Assembly: GCF_003574625.1 (NCBI RefSeq) | Contig: NZ_QNUJ01000013.1 | Coordinates: 1-64,000, forward strand | Direction: 5' to 3' | Origin: Shinella zoogloeoides | Lineage (GTDB): Bacteria; Pseudomonadota; Alphaproteobacteria; Rhizobiales; Rhizobiaceae | Length of the DNA: 64,000 bases | Shown here: one piece after another, positions 56,169-64,000 of the stretch | How positions within the stretch are numbered: position 1 is the first letter of the stretch | How the letters are laid out: the number at the start of each line of letters is the position of its first letter | The notes under the pieces: generated by a model | Seen by the model: only the letters and a program-made list of their open reading frames with translations | What the model was told of the DNA's origin: nothing | Database searches by the model: none | Position numbers and translations under genes: made by a program

Positions 56169-56336
56169 ATGGCCAAGGCTACCACCATCAAGATCAAGCT
56201 GCTGTCGACGGCCGACACCGGTTTCTTCTACGTGACCACGAAGAACAGCCGTACGATGACGGACAAGATGACCAAGACCAAGTACGATCCGGTCGCCAAG
56301 AAGCACGTCGAATTCAAGGAAACCAAGATCAAGTGA
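56169..56336 (+). CDS. rpmG: 50S ribosomal protein L33
   Basis: The 55-aa protein [20 protein letters not shown] ... [20 protein letters not shown] is the cysteine-free L33 form (no zinc ribbon). AGGA is well placed before the ATG. It is followed by a strong terminator. L33 sits near the E-site of the large subunit. Confidence 0.97.
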   Translation: MAKATTIKIKLLSTADTGFFYVTTKNSRTMTDKMTKTKYDPVAKKHVEFKETKIK

Positions 56337-56360
56337 TCCTGGGAGCCCTTTGAGGTTCGC

Positions 56361-56393
56361 AAAGGCGCTGGACGGAAACGTCCGGCGCCTTTT
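56361..56393 (+). terminator. rpmG terminator
   Basis: AAAGGCGCTGGACG (56361-56374), GAAA loop, CGTCCGGCGCCTTTT (56379-56393): a 14-bp stem with one G-T pair and a T-run. Confidence 0.92.
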
Positions 56394-56985
56394 CTTTTGC
56401 CCCCTCGCCTGCAACCTCCTGCAACCGCCCGAATCGAAACGCCGCCCCCGTTTCCGGGAGCGGCGTCGAAACGGGGGTCGGTCAGGCACGACGACGGCAC
56501 GAGGATTCCGTTTATGTCGTAGCTGACCGACCGACCCCACGACCCAGGAGATGCGGCGGACCTAGCATCATGGGGTAACCGGTTGTGCGGGCTTGTTTCC
56601 CGCCTATGAGTTGAGCATCGCGCGAAAGAGAAAAAAAATCAACGAATTCTTAACGCTCGCGGACCGCGTCCTTGTCTCATAGTTAATCGCCGGGCCCTGT
56701 TTTGTTCCATCGAGCGGCAGTTTCGTCATGGAAGGCGACACAGCGACGGGCGGCCGATTCGATCGTGGCACGGGCAAATCCACAACCGAGGAAACCTGCC
56801 GCCCTCACACGGCCAGATTGCGGAATCTGCAAGCCGTTGATTAGCTTCATCAAAAATGAATCATACGGCATACGGCCAAAAACCTGCCGAGAGACGTCAA
56901 GTTAACATGCGTCCAGGAATGCCCGGCAACTGCCCGGAATCAAAGGTAAATGCCGGAAATGTGAATACCCCTGTGGAAAAGCCGC
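56394..56985. other. Intergenic region with a strongly structured block at 56440-56532
   Basis: Nearly 600 bases between rpmG and the convergent pleD hold no credible gene. In 56440-56532, CCCCCGTTTC (56445-56454) pairs perfectly with GAAACGGGGG (56468-56477), and CGCCGC/GCGGCG can compete. GGTCGGTCAG (56476-56485) pairs with CTGACCGACC (56523-56532), enclosing an ACGAC/GTCGT helix. A small RNA or alternative-fold switch is possible. The rest, including an A-rich run near 56630, shows nothing I can name. Confidence 0.45.
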
Positions 56986-58353
56986 TCAGGCGGCCGCGGC
57001 CACAACCCGGTTGCGGCCCGAGCGCTTGGCCTCGTAGAGCGCGGCGTCGGCACGCTTCACCAGCGCCTCGGGGCTGTCCCCTTCCGGCAGGATCGAGGCG
57101 ATGCCCATGGAGGCGGTGATCGGCAGGAAGACATCCGTGCCGGGAATGCGGAAGGGCTCCCGCTCGACGATCGCCCGCAGGCGCTCGGCGACGCCCGCCG
57201 CCATCTCGGCGGAGGTATCGGGCATGACCAGCACGAACTCCTCCCCGCCATAGCGGCAGGCAAGGTCCGCGCCGCGCACGGCCGAGCGCACGCGGCTGGC
57301 GAATTCGCGCAGCACGGCATCGCCGGCATCGTGGCCATAGGTGTCGTTGACCAGCTTGAAGCGGTCGATATCCGTCATGCAGACGGAGAGCGCGCGGCCG
57401 CGCGCGGTCGCGCGGTCGATCAGCAGCTTCATGTGGTTGTCGAGATAGCGGCGGTTGTGCAGGCCCGTCAGACCGTCGGTGACGGCGAGCTCGATGGTCT
57501 GGCGCACGCTGGCGCGCAGGCGGTCGTTGCAGCGCTTGCGGCGGATCTGGGTGAGGCTGCGGGCGATCAGCTCGTTGGGATCGATCGGGCGCACCAGATA
57601 GTCGGTGACGCCGAGATCCAGCGCCCGCACGACCATGTCGTCGTCGCCCTGCTCGGCGATCAGCAGGATCGGCAGGAAGCGCGTGCGCTCCAGCGAGCGA
57701 AGCTGCGAGCAGAGGCGCAGCGGATCGTAGTCCTCGAAATTGGCGTTGACGATCACCAGCTCGTAATTGCTCTCGGCCGCCTGGAAGAGCGCGGCCTGCG
57801 GGTCGGACATGCAGGTGACGTCGGCGATGGGCTTCAGCGCGCGGGCGATGCGCTCCTGCGAGGTGGCGCGGCCATCGACGAGCAGGACGTCGCCCGGCTC
57901 GTCGCCGAGATTGCTGTCCAGCCCGTCCTCGAGGGATATCGCGCGGGCCGTCGCGGCGCGCAGGCGCAGCTCGTCCGTCAGCGTCTTGAGGCGCACGAGG
58001 CTCTTGACGCGCGACATGAGCTGCAGGTCGTTGACCGGCTTGGTCAGGAAGTCGTCGGCGCCGGCCTTGAGGCCGCGCACGCGGTCGGAGGGCTGGTCGA
58101 GCGCCGTGACCATGACGACGGGAATATGGGCGGTGCGCGGATTGGCCTTCAGCCGCTCGCAGACCTCGAAGCCGTCGATGCCCGGCATCATGATGTCGAG
58201 GAGAATGAGGTCGACCTGGGTGCTTTCGCAGATGGACAGGGCCTCGTAGCCGTTCTCGGCCGTCAGCACGTCGAAATATTCCGCCAGGAGCCGCGCTTCG
58301 AGCAGCTTCACATTGGCCGGGATATCGTCGACGACGAGGATGCGCGCTGTCAT
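56986..58353 (-). CDS. pleD: PleD-type diguanylate cyclase response regulator
   Basis: The 455-aa protein has REC1 (residues 1-120, phospho-acceptor Asp 53 in LLDIMMPG), a degenerate REC2 adaptor (about 150-280) and a GGDEF domain with active site GGEEF at 369-373. The inhibitory I-site RGAD lies five residues before it. It makes cyclic di-GMP and in Caulobacter controls the swarmer-to-stalked transition. It follows divK by seven bases, as in Caulobacter and rhizobia, so both answer the PleC/DivJ kinases. Confidence 0.95.
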   Translation of the reverse strand: MTARILVVDDIPANVKLLEARLLAEYFDVLTAENGYEALSICESTQVDLILLDIMMPGIDGFEVCERLKANPRTAHIPVVMVTALDQPSDRVRGLKAGADDFLTKPVNDLQLMSRVKSLVRLKTLTDELRLRAATARAISLEDGLDSNLGDEPGDVLLVDGRATSQERIARALKPIADVTCMSDPQAALFQAAESNYELVIVNANFEDYDPLRLCSQLRSLERTRFLPILLIAEQGDDDMVVRALDLGVTDYLVRPIDPNELIARSLTQIRRKRCNDRLRASVRQTIELAVTDGLTGLHNRRYLDNHMKLLIDRATARGRALSVCMTDIDRFKLVNDTYGHDAGDAVLREFASRVRSAVRGADLACRYGGEEFVLVMPDTSAEMAAGVAERLRAIVEREPFRIPGTDVFLPITASMGIASILPEGDSPEALVKRADAALYEAKRSGRNRVVAAAA

Positions 58354-58360
58354 GTCGGCC

Positions 58361-58732
58361 TCACGCGTCCCCGAGATAGGTCTTGATGGTCTCGATGAAC
58401 TTCGGCACGGAGATCGGCTTGGAGACATAGGCCTCGCAGCCGCCCTGCCGGATCCGCTCCTCGTCGCCCTTCATCGCGAAGGCCGTGACGGCGATCACGG
58501 GGATGACGTGCAGCTCGTCGTCCTCCTTCAGCCACTTGGTGACCTCGAGGCCGGAGACTTCCGGGAGCTGGATGTCCATCAGGATCAGGTCGGGACGGTG
58601 CTTACGCGCGAGATCGAGGGCCTCCATCCCGTTCCGGGTCTGGATGGTCGCATAGCCGGATGCCTCGATGAGGTCCCGGAAGAGCTTCATGTTCAGCTCG
58701 TTGTCCTCGACAATCATGACCTGCTTGGGCAT
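58361..58732 (-). CDS. divK: Cell-cycle response regulator DivK
   Basis: The 123-aa single-domain receiver has acidic pocket VEDNELN (Asp 10), phospho-acceptor Asp 53 in [10 protein letters not shown] and YVSKPIS (Lys near 105). DivK-P binds and re-tunes kinases such as DivL and PleC to lower CtrA activity. AGGGA sits seven bases before the ATG. It is the first gene of divK-pleD. Confidence 0.95.
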   Translation of the reverse strand: MPKQVMIVEDNELNMKLFRDLIEASGYATIQTRNGMEALDLARKHRPDLILMDIQLPEVSGLEVTKWLKEDDELHVIPVIAVTAFAMKGDEERIRQGGCEAYVSKPISVPKFIETIKTYLGDA

Positions 58733-58873
58733 CGTGCGTCCCTGTTCCTCTCGCCGGCCTTGCAACCGTCCGGGAGATAGATAAGTTGCGGCGAAGCCGA
58801 AATCCCCCAGCCCGACCGCAGCCACGTTAGCGTCACTTGGTTGATGAAAAGGTAAATTTCCCGAAGGAAAAGG

Positions 58874-59173
58874 ATGAAACGCCAAAAAGAAACACCCGCG
58901 CGCGAAGACGCGGATGCGACCGCCCTTTCCATCCTCGGCTGGCTGGCCGGAGAGCCGGAGCTCCTGTCGCGTTTCCTGGCGCTGACGGGTGTCGCCCCCG
59001 GCGAGGTCCGCAACGCGGTAAACGACCACGGCTTCCTTGCCGGCCTCGTCGATTTCCTCATGGAGCACGAGCCGACGCTTCTGGCTTTCAGCGCCGCGAC
59101 GGGCATCCAGCCGGAGGCCGTCGTCCACGCCCATGCGGTCCTGTCCGGCCCCCATGGCGGCGGCGACTTCTGA
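58874..59173 (+). CDS. DUF3572 protein
   Basis: The 99-aa helical protein ([50 protein letters not shown]) matches DUF3572, a Rhizobiales family often found beside divK. The charged N-terminus ([16 protein letters not shown]) is preceded by AAGGAAAAGG. It has two repeat-like helical hairpins and no catalytic pattern. Function unknown. Confidence 0.85.
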   Translation: MKRQKETPAREDADATALSILGWLAGEPELLSRFLALTGVAPGEVRNAVNDHGFLAGLVDFLMEHEPTLLAFSAATGIQPEAVVHAHAVLSGPHGGGDF

Positions 59174-59240
59174 CAAGCCGGCCCCTGCGGGCCATCCTGC
59201 GCATGCCTGTGCATCGTCATGCGTTCAGCCCTTCTTCCCG

Positions 59241-59290
59241 TTGAGACTCGCGAATTTAGGCGGTAATGTCGCGATGTTCAATATTTGTTC
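59241..59290 (+). promoter_or_regulatory. SOS promoter of dinB with LexA box
   Basis: GTTC (59276-59279), 7 bases, GTTC (59287-59290) make a perfect alphaproteobacterial LexA box. TTGAGA (59241-59246) and TAATGT (59263-59268), spaced by 16, place initiation inside the box. The first ATG is only six bases past it, so the mRNA leader is very short. Confidence 0.7.
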
Positions 59291-59296
59291 CAGATC

Positions 59297-60643
59297 ATGA
59301 GCACCGCCGACATGCGTTTTCCGGGCTTCTGCCGCGACTGCCTTGCCGGGCAGCCCGCGGGCCTGCGCCGCTGCCGGGCCTGCGGCAGCCCCCGCCTCCT
59401 CTATCACGGCGAGCTCTACGACCTGACGCTCGCCCATATCGACTGCGACGCCTTCTATGCGGCAATCGAGAAGCGCGATAATCCGGAACTCGCCGACAAG
59501 CCGGTGATCATCGGCGGCGGCAAGCGCGGCGTCGTCTCCACGGCCTGCTACATCGCGCGCATCCATGGCGTGCGCTCGGCCATGCCGATGTTCAAGGCAC
59601 TGGAAGCCTGCCCGAACGCCGTCGTCATCAAGCCGGACATGGAAAAATACGTCAAGGTCGGCCGCGAAGTGCGCGCGATGATGCAGGAGCTGACGCCGCT
59701 CGTGCAGCCGATCTCCATCGATGAGGCGTTCCTGGAGCTGAAGGGCACCGAGCGGCTGCACCACGATCCCCCTGCCCGCGTGCTGGCACGTTTCACCCAG
59801 CGCGTGGAGAAGGAGATCGGCATCACCATTTCCGTCGGGCTCTCCTACTGCAAGTTCCTCGCCAAGGTCGCCTCGGACCTCAACAAGCCGCGCGGCTTTT
59901 CCATCATCGGCGCAGCGGAGGCGCTGGATTTCCTGCGCGACAAGCCGGTGCGGCTGATCTGGGGCGTCGGCAAGGCCTTTGCCGAGACGCTGGAGCGCGA
60001 TGGCATCCGCAGCGTCGGCCAGCTCCAGGCTATGGAGGAGACCGACCTGATGCGCCGCTACGGCGTCATGGGCAAGCGGCTCTTCCACCTGTCGCGCGGG
60101 CAGGACGACCGCGAGGTGCATCCCAACGACCCGGCAAAAAGCGTTTCGGCCGAGACCACCTTCTTCGACGACATCTCGCGCTATGACGAACTCACCGCGC
60201 ATCTGCGCCGGCTGAGCGAGAAGGTCGCCACGCGGCTGCGTAAATCCGGCATTGCCGGCCACACCGTCGTGCTCAAGCTGAAGACAGCGGACTTCAAGAG
60301 CCGCACGCGCAACCGCAAGCTCGAAGACCCGACCATGCTCGCCGACCGGATCTTCCGCACCGGCATGGAGCTCCTGCGCAAGGAGGCGGACGGCACGAAA
60401 TACCGCCTGATCGGCATCGGCGTGAGCGATCTTGCCGATCCCGGCCGCGCCGATCCGCCCGATCTCGTCGATCCCGCCGCAACGCGCCGCGCGGCGGCGG
60501 AAGCCGCGATGAACACGCTGCGCGACAAGTTCGGCAAGGCGAGCGTGGAGACCGGCTATACGTTCGGCAAGAACGGCCCGGAGCGCTTTCACGGAAAGTT
60601 GACCGTCAAGACCTCGGGGAAAACCGGCGATCCCAGCGAATAA
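59297..60643 (+). CDS. dinB: DNA polymerase IV (Y family), with N-terminal zinc-finger-like segment
   Basis: The 448-aa translesion polymerase has the palm motifs [19 protein letters not shown] (metal-binding Asp), [12 protein letters not shown] and [20 protein letters not shown], a helix-hairpin-helix region ([17 protein letters not shown]) and a little-finger domain. About 35 extra N-terminal residues hold CRDC and CRAC pairs that could bind zinc. It bypasses lesions at the cost of accuracy. Control by LexA is indicated by the upstream box. Start at ATG 59297 (or 59309); neither has a Shine-Dalgarno. Confidence 0.93.
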   Translation: MSTADMRFPGFCRDCLAGQPAGLRRCRACGSPRLLYHGELYDLTLAHIDCDAFYAAIEKRDNPELADKPVIIGGGKRGVVSTACYIARIHGVRSAMPMFKALEACPNAVVIKPDMEKYVKVGREVRAMMQELTPLVQPISIDEAFLELKGTERLHHDPPARVLARFTQRVEKEIGITISVGLSYCKFLAKVASDLNKPRGFSIIGAAEALDFLRDKPVRLIWGVGKAFAETLERDGIRSVGQLQAMEETDLMRRYGVMGKRLFHLSRGQDDREVHPNDPAKSVSAETTFFDDISRYDELTAHLRRLSEKVATRLRKSGIAGHTVVLKLKTADFKSRTRNRKLEDPTMLADRIFRTGMELLRKEADGTKYRLIGIGVSDLADPGRADPPDLVDPAATRRAAAEAAMNTLRDKFGKASVETGYTFGKNGPERFHGKLTVKTSGKTGDPSE

Positions 60644-60775
60644 AACCCCGCCGGCCCGCGTCCTTCCCTGCATCGGGATGGCACGGATCGTGCCGACCGC
60701 GCGGGTGCATCAAGCCTTCCTTAAGCCCGATGTCCTAGGCTTGCCACCGGTTTGTATTGCGTACGGATGGGTTAC

Positions 60776-62083
60776 ATGAAGTTTCGCCTCGCCACTGGCA
60801 TGAGCATTCTGGGCCTGATGCTGAGCTGCACCACCGTGCTCGGCGGAACGCTGGAAGGGCCGCTCCAGATCATGGTGTCAAAGGACCGCCAGGAGCTGAA
60901 GATCTATGACGGCGGCGTGGTGGTGGCCACCTCGCGCGTCTCCACCGGCAAGGCCGGCCACGGGACGCCGACCGGCATCTTCTCGATCCTCGAAAAGAAG
61001 CGCTCGCACTTCTCGAACATCTACGACAGCGCGCCGATGCCCTTCATGCAGCGACTCACCTGGTCGGGCATCGCGCTGCATGCCTCCAACAGCGTGCCGT
61101 CCTACCCCGCCTCGCATGGCTGCGTGCGCCTGCCGAACGATTTCGCCAAGACGCTGTTTTCCGTCACGCGGCGCGGCGGTCATGTGCTGATCACCGACGG
61201 CGAGGTCGCGCCGCAGCGCATCGTGCACGACGCGCTCTTCCGGCCCTCCGTCGTCGTGCCCGACACGCCGCTGCTTTCCGATGCGGGCCTGCGCCCCGCG
61301 CTCATCGAGGCTGGCGACAAGAGCGTCGAGGTGGCGATGACCGATCCGAAGCCGGAAATCCTCACCCCGGCCGTGGAACGCACCGAACAGGACCCGATCC
61401 GCATCCTCGTCACCCGCCGCGGGGAGCGTGAGATGCTGCTCGATCTTCAGCGAATGCTGACGGACCTCGGCTACGATGCCGGCGTGCCCGACGGACGCCA
61501 CGGCAAGCAGACGGTCGTCGCCATCCGCGCCTTCCAGCTCGCCGAAGGGCTCAAGGAGGACGGCATGGTGACGGCGGAGCTCCTCGCCGCGGTCTATCAG
61601 AAGGCCGGCAAGGGCACGCCGCCGAACGGCCAGATCCTCGTGCGCCAGAAATTCACGCCGCTCATCGAAGAGCCGATCACCATCCGCGAACCGGAGATCG
61701 CGCTCGGCACGCATTTCCTGCTCGCCCGCGACGTCGATGCCGACAAGGGCACGGCCGAATGGTACGGCGTGAGCATGGACAACCAGCTCCCGAAGGCCAC
61801 CATGAAGCGCCTCCGCATCACCACCGAGGCCGACGCCGAAGCTCCGGACGCCATCGCGAGGACGCTCGACCGGCTCGATATTCCGGAAGAGACGCGCAAT
61901 CACATCTCCCGCCTCGTCAGCGAAGGCGCGTCGCTCTCCATCTCCGACACCGGCCTCGGCCCGGAAACCGGCAACGGCACGGACTTCATCACCGTGACCC
62001 GCAAGGTGCAGAAGGCGGATGCCGCGGTCGTGCAGGGCAAGAAGAAGAAAAAGAAGAAGTCCTCGATCACGGTCGTCAACTGA
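60776..62083 (+). CDS. L,D-transpeptidase (YkuD) with peptidoglycan-binding domain
   Basis: The 435-aa exported protein has a signal peptide (residues 1-28), a YkuD catalytic domain with HASNSVPSYPASHGCVRLPN (catalytic Cys) and a PG_binding_1 domain near residues 215-275 (MLLDLQRMLTDLGYDAGVPD). A long C-terminal region ends in a poly-lysine run (KKKKKKKS). L,D-transpeptidases make 3-3 crosslinks or attach lipoproteins, and matter for polar growth in Rhizobiales. ATG 60767 is an alternative start, three codons upstream. Confidence 0.92.
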   Translation: MKFRLATGMSILGLMLSCTTVLGGTLEGPLQIMVSKDRQELKIYDGGVVVATSRVSTGKAGHGTPTGIFSILEKKRSHFSNIYDSAPMPFMQRLTWSGIALHASNSVPSYPASHGCVRLPNDFAKTLFSVTRRGGHVLITDGEVAPQRIVHDALFRPSVVVPDTPLLSDAGLRPALIEAGDKSVEVAMTDPKPEILTPAVERTEQDPIRILVTRRGEREMLLDLQRMLTDLGYDAGVPDGRHGKQTVVAIRAFQLAEGLKEDGMVTAELLAAVYQKAGKGTPPNGQILVRQKFTPLIEEPITIREPEIALGTHFLLARDVDADKGTAEWYGVSMDNQLPKATMKRLRITTEADAEAPDAIARTLDRLDIPEETRNHISRLVSEGASLSISDTGLGPETGNGTDFITVTRKVQKADAAVVQGKKKKKKKSSITVVN

Positions 62084-62095
62084 ACGGGCCGGACC

Positions 62096-62992
62096 TCAAG
62101 CCGGCAAGGTTCTGCCGGTTGGAAAGCGCCAGCCAAGCCGTACACCGAGCGTTCCGAGGGCAATCAGAACCATGCCGAGCGCCTGCGCGATCCCGAGCGG
62201 GTGACCATAGACGATCCAGTCGATGAGAATCGCGACCAGCGGATAGATGAAGGTCAGCACGCCGATGACCGGCGTCGACAGCTTCGGATAGGCCGAATAC
62301 ATCAGCACATAGGCAATGCCCGTGTGCAGGATGCCGATGCCGAGAAGCCATCCCCAGGACGCTGTCGGAATGGAACGGAAGATATCGGCAAACGGGGCAA
62401 GCAAGATGGTGCCGACAACGGTCTGGCACAAGGCCGTCACCTCCGGGCGTTGCTGCCCGAGGCCTTTCGCGAGAATGGTCGCGATCGCATAAAGTAGCGC
62501 GGCGCCAAGCGTCAGCGCGATCCCGACCACCCATGTCGTGTCGACCGCGCCGGAGGAGACGACAAGACCACTGGCGAGAACGACGCCGATAAACGCACCG
62601 ACCATCCAGACGACCTGGTCGAGCGTGATCCGCTCCTTGAGGAACAGCACGCCGATCAGGACCACGAAGAAGGGCTGGATATGGTAGACGATCGTCGTCG
62701 TGGCGATCGATGTCATCGCGAATCCGGCAAAGAACGCGATCCAGCTCAGGACCATGCAAACACCGCCGAGCGCAGCCAGCGCCAGCCGGGCCGACGAAAG
62801 GTCGCGGGCCGGCAGATAGCCGCGTATCAGGCACCATGCACCGAGAAAGACGGTACCGAAGGCGCACCGCCAGAAAACCGTCGTTACCGGGTCCAGTCCG
62901 GCCTCGACCGCAAATGCCCCGACCGTGCCGACGATCACCATCGCGGCCACGAGCTTTGCGGCGGGCAAACGTGTGTCGGATGTTCTTTCCAT
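62096..62992 (-). CDS. EamA-family (DMT) transporter
   Basis: The 298-aa inner-membrane protein has ten hydrophobic helices in two EamA repeats (MVIVGTVGAFAVEAGLDPVT; WVVGIALTLGAALLYAIATI) and conserved TTTIVYHIQPFFVVLIGVLF and FLKERIT at the repeat end. DMT carriers export or import amino acids, nucleosides or other metabolites; the substrate is unknown. It is divergent from, and probably controlled by, the adjacent LysR regulator. Convergent with the L,D-transpeptidase gene, 12 bases away. Confidence 0.9.
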   Translation of the reverse strand: MERTSDTRLPAAKLVAAMVIVGTVGAFAVEAGLDPVTTVFWRCAFGTVFLGAWCLIRGYLPARDLSSARLALAALGGVCMVLSWIAFFAGFAMTSIATTTIVYHIQPFFVVLIGVLFLKERITLDQVVWMVGAFIGVVLASGLVVSSGAVDTTWVVGIALTLGAALLYAIATILAKGLGQQRPEVTALCQTVVGTILLAPFADIFRSIPTASWGWLLGIGILHTGIAYVLMYSAYPKLSTPVIGVLTFIYPLVAILIDWIVYGHPLGIAQALGMVLIALGTLGVRLGWRFPTGRTLPA

Positions 62993-63091
62993 GCTGGCCT
63001 CTCAAACAGGTTGAGAGGTCATATTGCGGCTTGGCACAATTCAATCAAACGAATAGATTTGGAGAACCCTATTCGTTATGCTGATAGCGCC
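62993..63091. promoter_or_regulatory. EamA/LysR divergent control region with 9-bp dyad
   Basis: AACGAATAG (63048-63056) and CTATTCGTT (63069-63077) are a perfect inverted repeat with a 12-bp gap, 15 bases before the LysR gene. This is the usual form of an autoregulatory LysR recognition site that also controls the divergent transporter gene. Confidence 0.65.
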
Positions 63092-63940
63092 ATGACAAAC
63101 CCTCTGGATATCGATCTGCTGCGAACCTTCGTTGCCGTTGTCGAAACGGGCAGCTTCTCCAATGCCGCTCCGCGGATCGGGCGCAGCCAGTCGGCCGTGA
63201 GCATGCAGATGCAGCGGCTGGAACAGGCCGTCGGCAAGCAGCTTCTGGTTCGCGGTCCGAAGGCCGTCACTCCCAACGCGGCCGGCTCGGATTTCCTGGT
63301 CCATGCCCGGCGGCTCCTGAAGCTGTCGGATGAGGCGTGGGCGAGCGTCACGCGGCCGGAAGAGAGCGGCCGCGTCCGGCTGGGTGTTCCGGACGACTAC
63401 GCGGCTTTCCTGCTGCCGCCGGTGCTGGCCCAGTTTGCGGCGGAGCATCCGCGCGTCACGGTCGAACTCGTGTGCGAGCCCACGACCGCATTGACGAAGG
63501 CGATAGAGGACGCACGCATAGACTTGGCCATCGTCACCCGCCTGGCCGAGCAGCCCGTCGAGGTCCTGAGGCGGGAGCCCTTCGTCTGGGTCGCCTCTCC
63601 ATCCCACATCGCCTGGGACGACGATCCGCTCCCTGTCGCGCTGTTCGAACCCGGCTGCACCGCGCGGATCAACGTCCTCAAAGCCCTCGCTGAAGGAGAC
63701 CGCGCCTACCGGTGCACCTATTCGAGCGCCAGCCTGATGGGCCTTGTCGCGGTCGTGCAGGCCGGCCTTGCCATCGCCGGTCTGGCCCTGTGCAGCGTGC
63801 CGCCTTCCCTGCGCATTATCGGAGCCAACGAGGGCCTACCGCGTCTCGACGAGCTGGAAATCAGCATCCTGCGAAACCCGCGATCACGCAGCCCGGCGGT
63901 GGAACGCCTGAACGACTTTCTTCGCCGCGCCCTGTCATAA
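63092..63940 (+). CDS. LysR-family regulator, divergent from the EamA transporter
   Basis: The 282-aa protein has the LysR helix-turn-helix (TFVAVVETGSFSNAAPRIGR, SQSAVSMQMQRLEQAVGKQL) and an effector-binding domain (VRLGVPDDYAAFLLPPVLAQ). The spacing with the transporter gene (99 bp) and the dyad near the start suggest it activates the exporter when its substrate accumulates. The effector is unknown. Confidence 0.9.
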   Translation: MTNPLDIDLLRTFVAVVETGSFSNAAPRIGRSQSAVSMQMQRLEQAVGKQLLVRGPKAVTPNAAGSDFLVHARRLLKLSDEAWASVTRPEESGRVRLGVPDDYAAFLLPPVLAQFAAEHPRVTVELVCEPTTALTKAIEDARIDLAIVTRLAEQPVEVLRREPFVWVASPSHIAWDDDPLPVALFEPGCTARINVLKALAEGDRAYRCTYSSASLMGLVAVVQAGLAIAGLALCSVPPSLRIIGANEGLPRLDELEISILRNPRSRSPAVERLNDFLRRALS

Positions 63941-64000
63941 GGCAGGCGAAACGCCGCCAGCTCCGCCGAGGCGCTCCTTAAACGAGTTCCACGTCCAGCA

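Noticed and set aside
56702-56905. Plus-strand frame of 67 codons before pleD
   Set aside because: No ribosome site, irregular composition, and no recognisable pattern.
63941-64000. Last 60 bases of the window
   Set aside because: Nothing identifiable; probably the edge of a further gene that cannot be judged.

Overview
The window is chromosomal DNA of a high-GC alphaproteobacterium, most likely family Rhizobiaceae (Sinorhizobium/Shinella/Rhizobium/Agrobacterium type). The evidence is gene content and order (gatC-gatA, rne / amiC-mrcA-prfB, aroQ-accB-accC-aat, pyrB-pyrC'-plsY-dprA-topA-rnr, rpmG / pleD-divK-dinB), a rhizobial mosaic repeat, and LexA boxes of the alphaproteobacterial GTTC-N7-GTTC type. 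Genus is not decided from the sequence alone.

Layout. 1-4156: start of tuf, a small lipoprotein, tRNA-Gly and tRNA-Tyr, rlmB, a divergent azoR/LysR pair, tRNA-Thr. 4157-7420: small genes, including a two-gene operon behind a perfect LexA box, then NAD kinase and a secreted protein. 7442-16140: prfB (with an intact programmed frameshift), mrcA and amiC on the minus strand, and rne divergently. 16269-22462: SDR, aminotransferase, DsbA-like thiol protein, aroQ, accB, accC, aat, and a long palindromic repeat. 22486-33710: DUF2155, NDUFA12, three tandem DUF1344 genes, gatB, an Rrf2-TrxR-like pair with a leaderless promoter, a candidate structured RNA before yjhX, gatA, gatC, a metal hydrolase, a PhnA-like protein and ruvX. 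33893-39637: AEC transporter, AidB-like acyl-CoA dehydrogenase, pyrB with a catalytically degenerate pyrC', plsY.

The outstanding feature is at 40190-47656: a 7,467-bp integrative element inserted precisely inside dprA. Both dprA halves join in frame when it is removed. The ends reconstruct a dyad-symmetric attB and attP that share the core CAAGCCGT, and a large serine integrase sits at the right end. Cargo is a TTG-started OLD-family ATPase/TOPRIM nuclease (a likely solitary anti-phage gene), a convergent three-helix membrane protein with a tiny upstream ORF, a four-gene operon that includes relatives of T7 gp13 and gp14 internal virion proteins plus the N-terminal part of a further virion-like protein, and about 0.9 kb of repeat-bearing DNA without a clear gene. 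It reads as a decayed or minimised podovirus-derived element turned defence carrier.

47657-64000 returns to ordinary core genes: the dprA 3' end, a small overlapping gene, topA, rnr, DUF983, Nudix, MFS, rpmG, pleD-divK (cell-cycle/c-di-GMP signalling), DUF3572, a LexA-boxed dinB, an L,D-transpeptidase, and an EamA transporter with a divergent LysR regulator.
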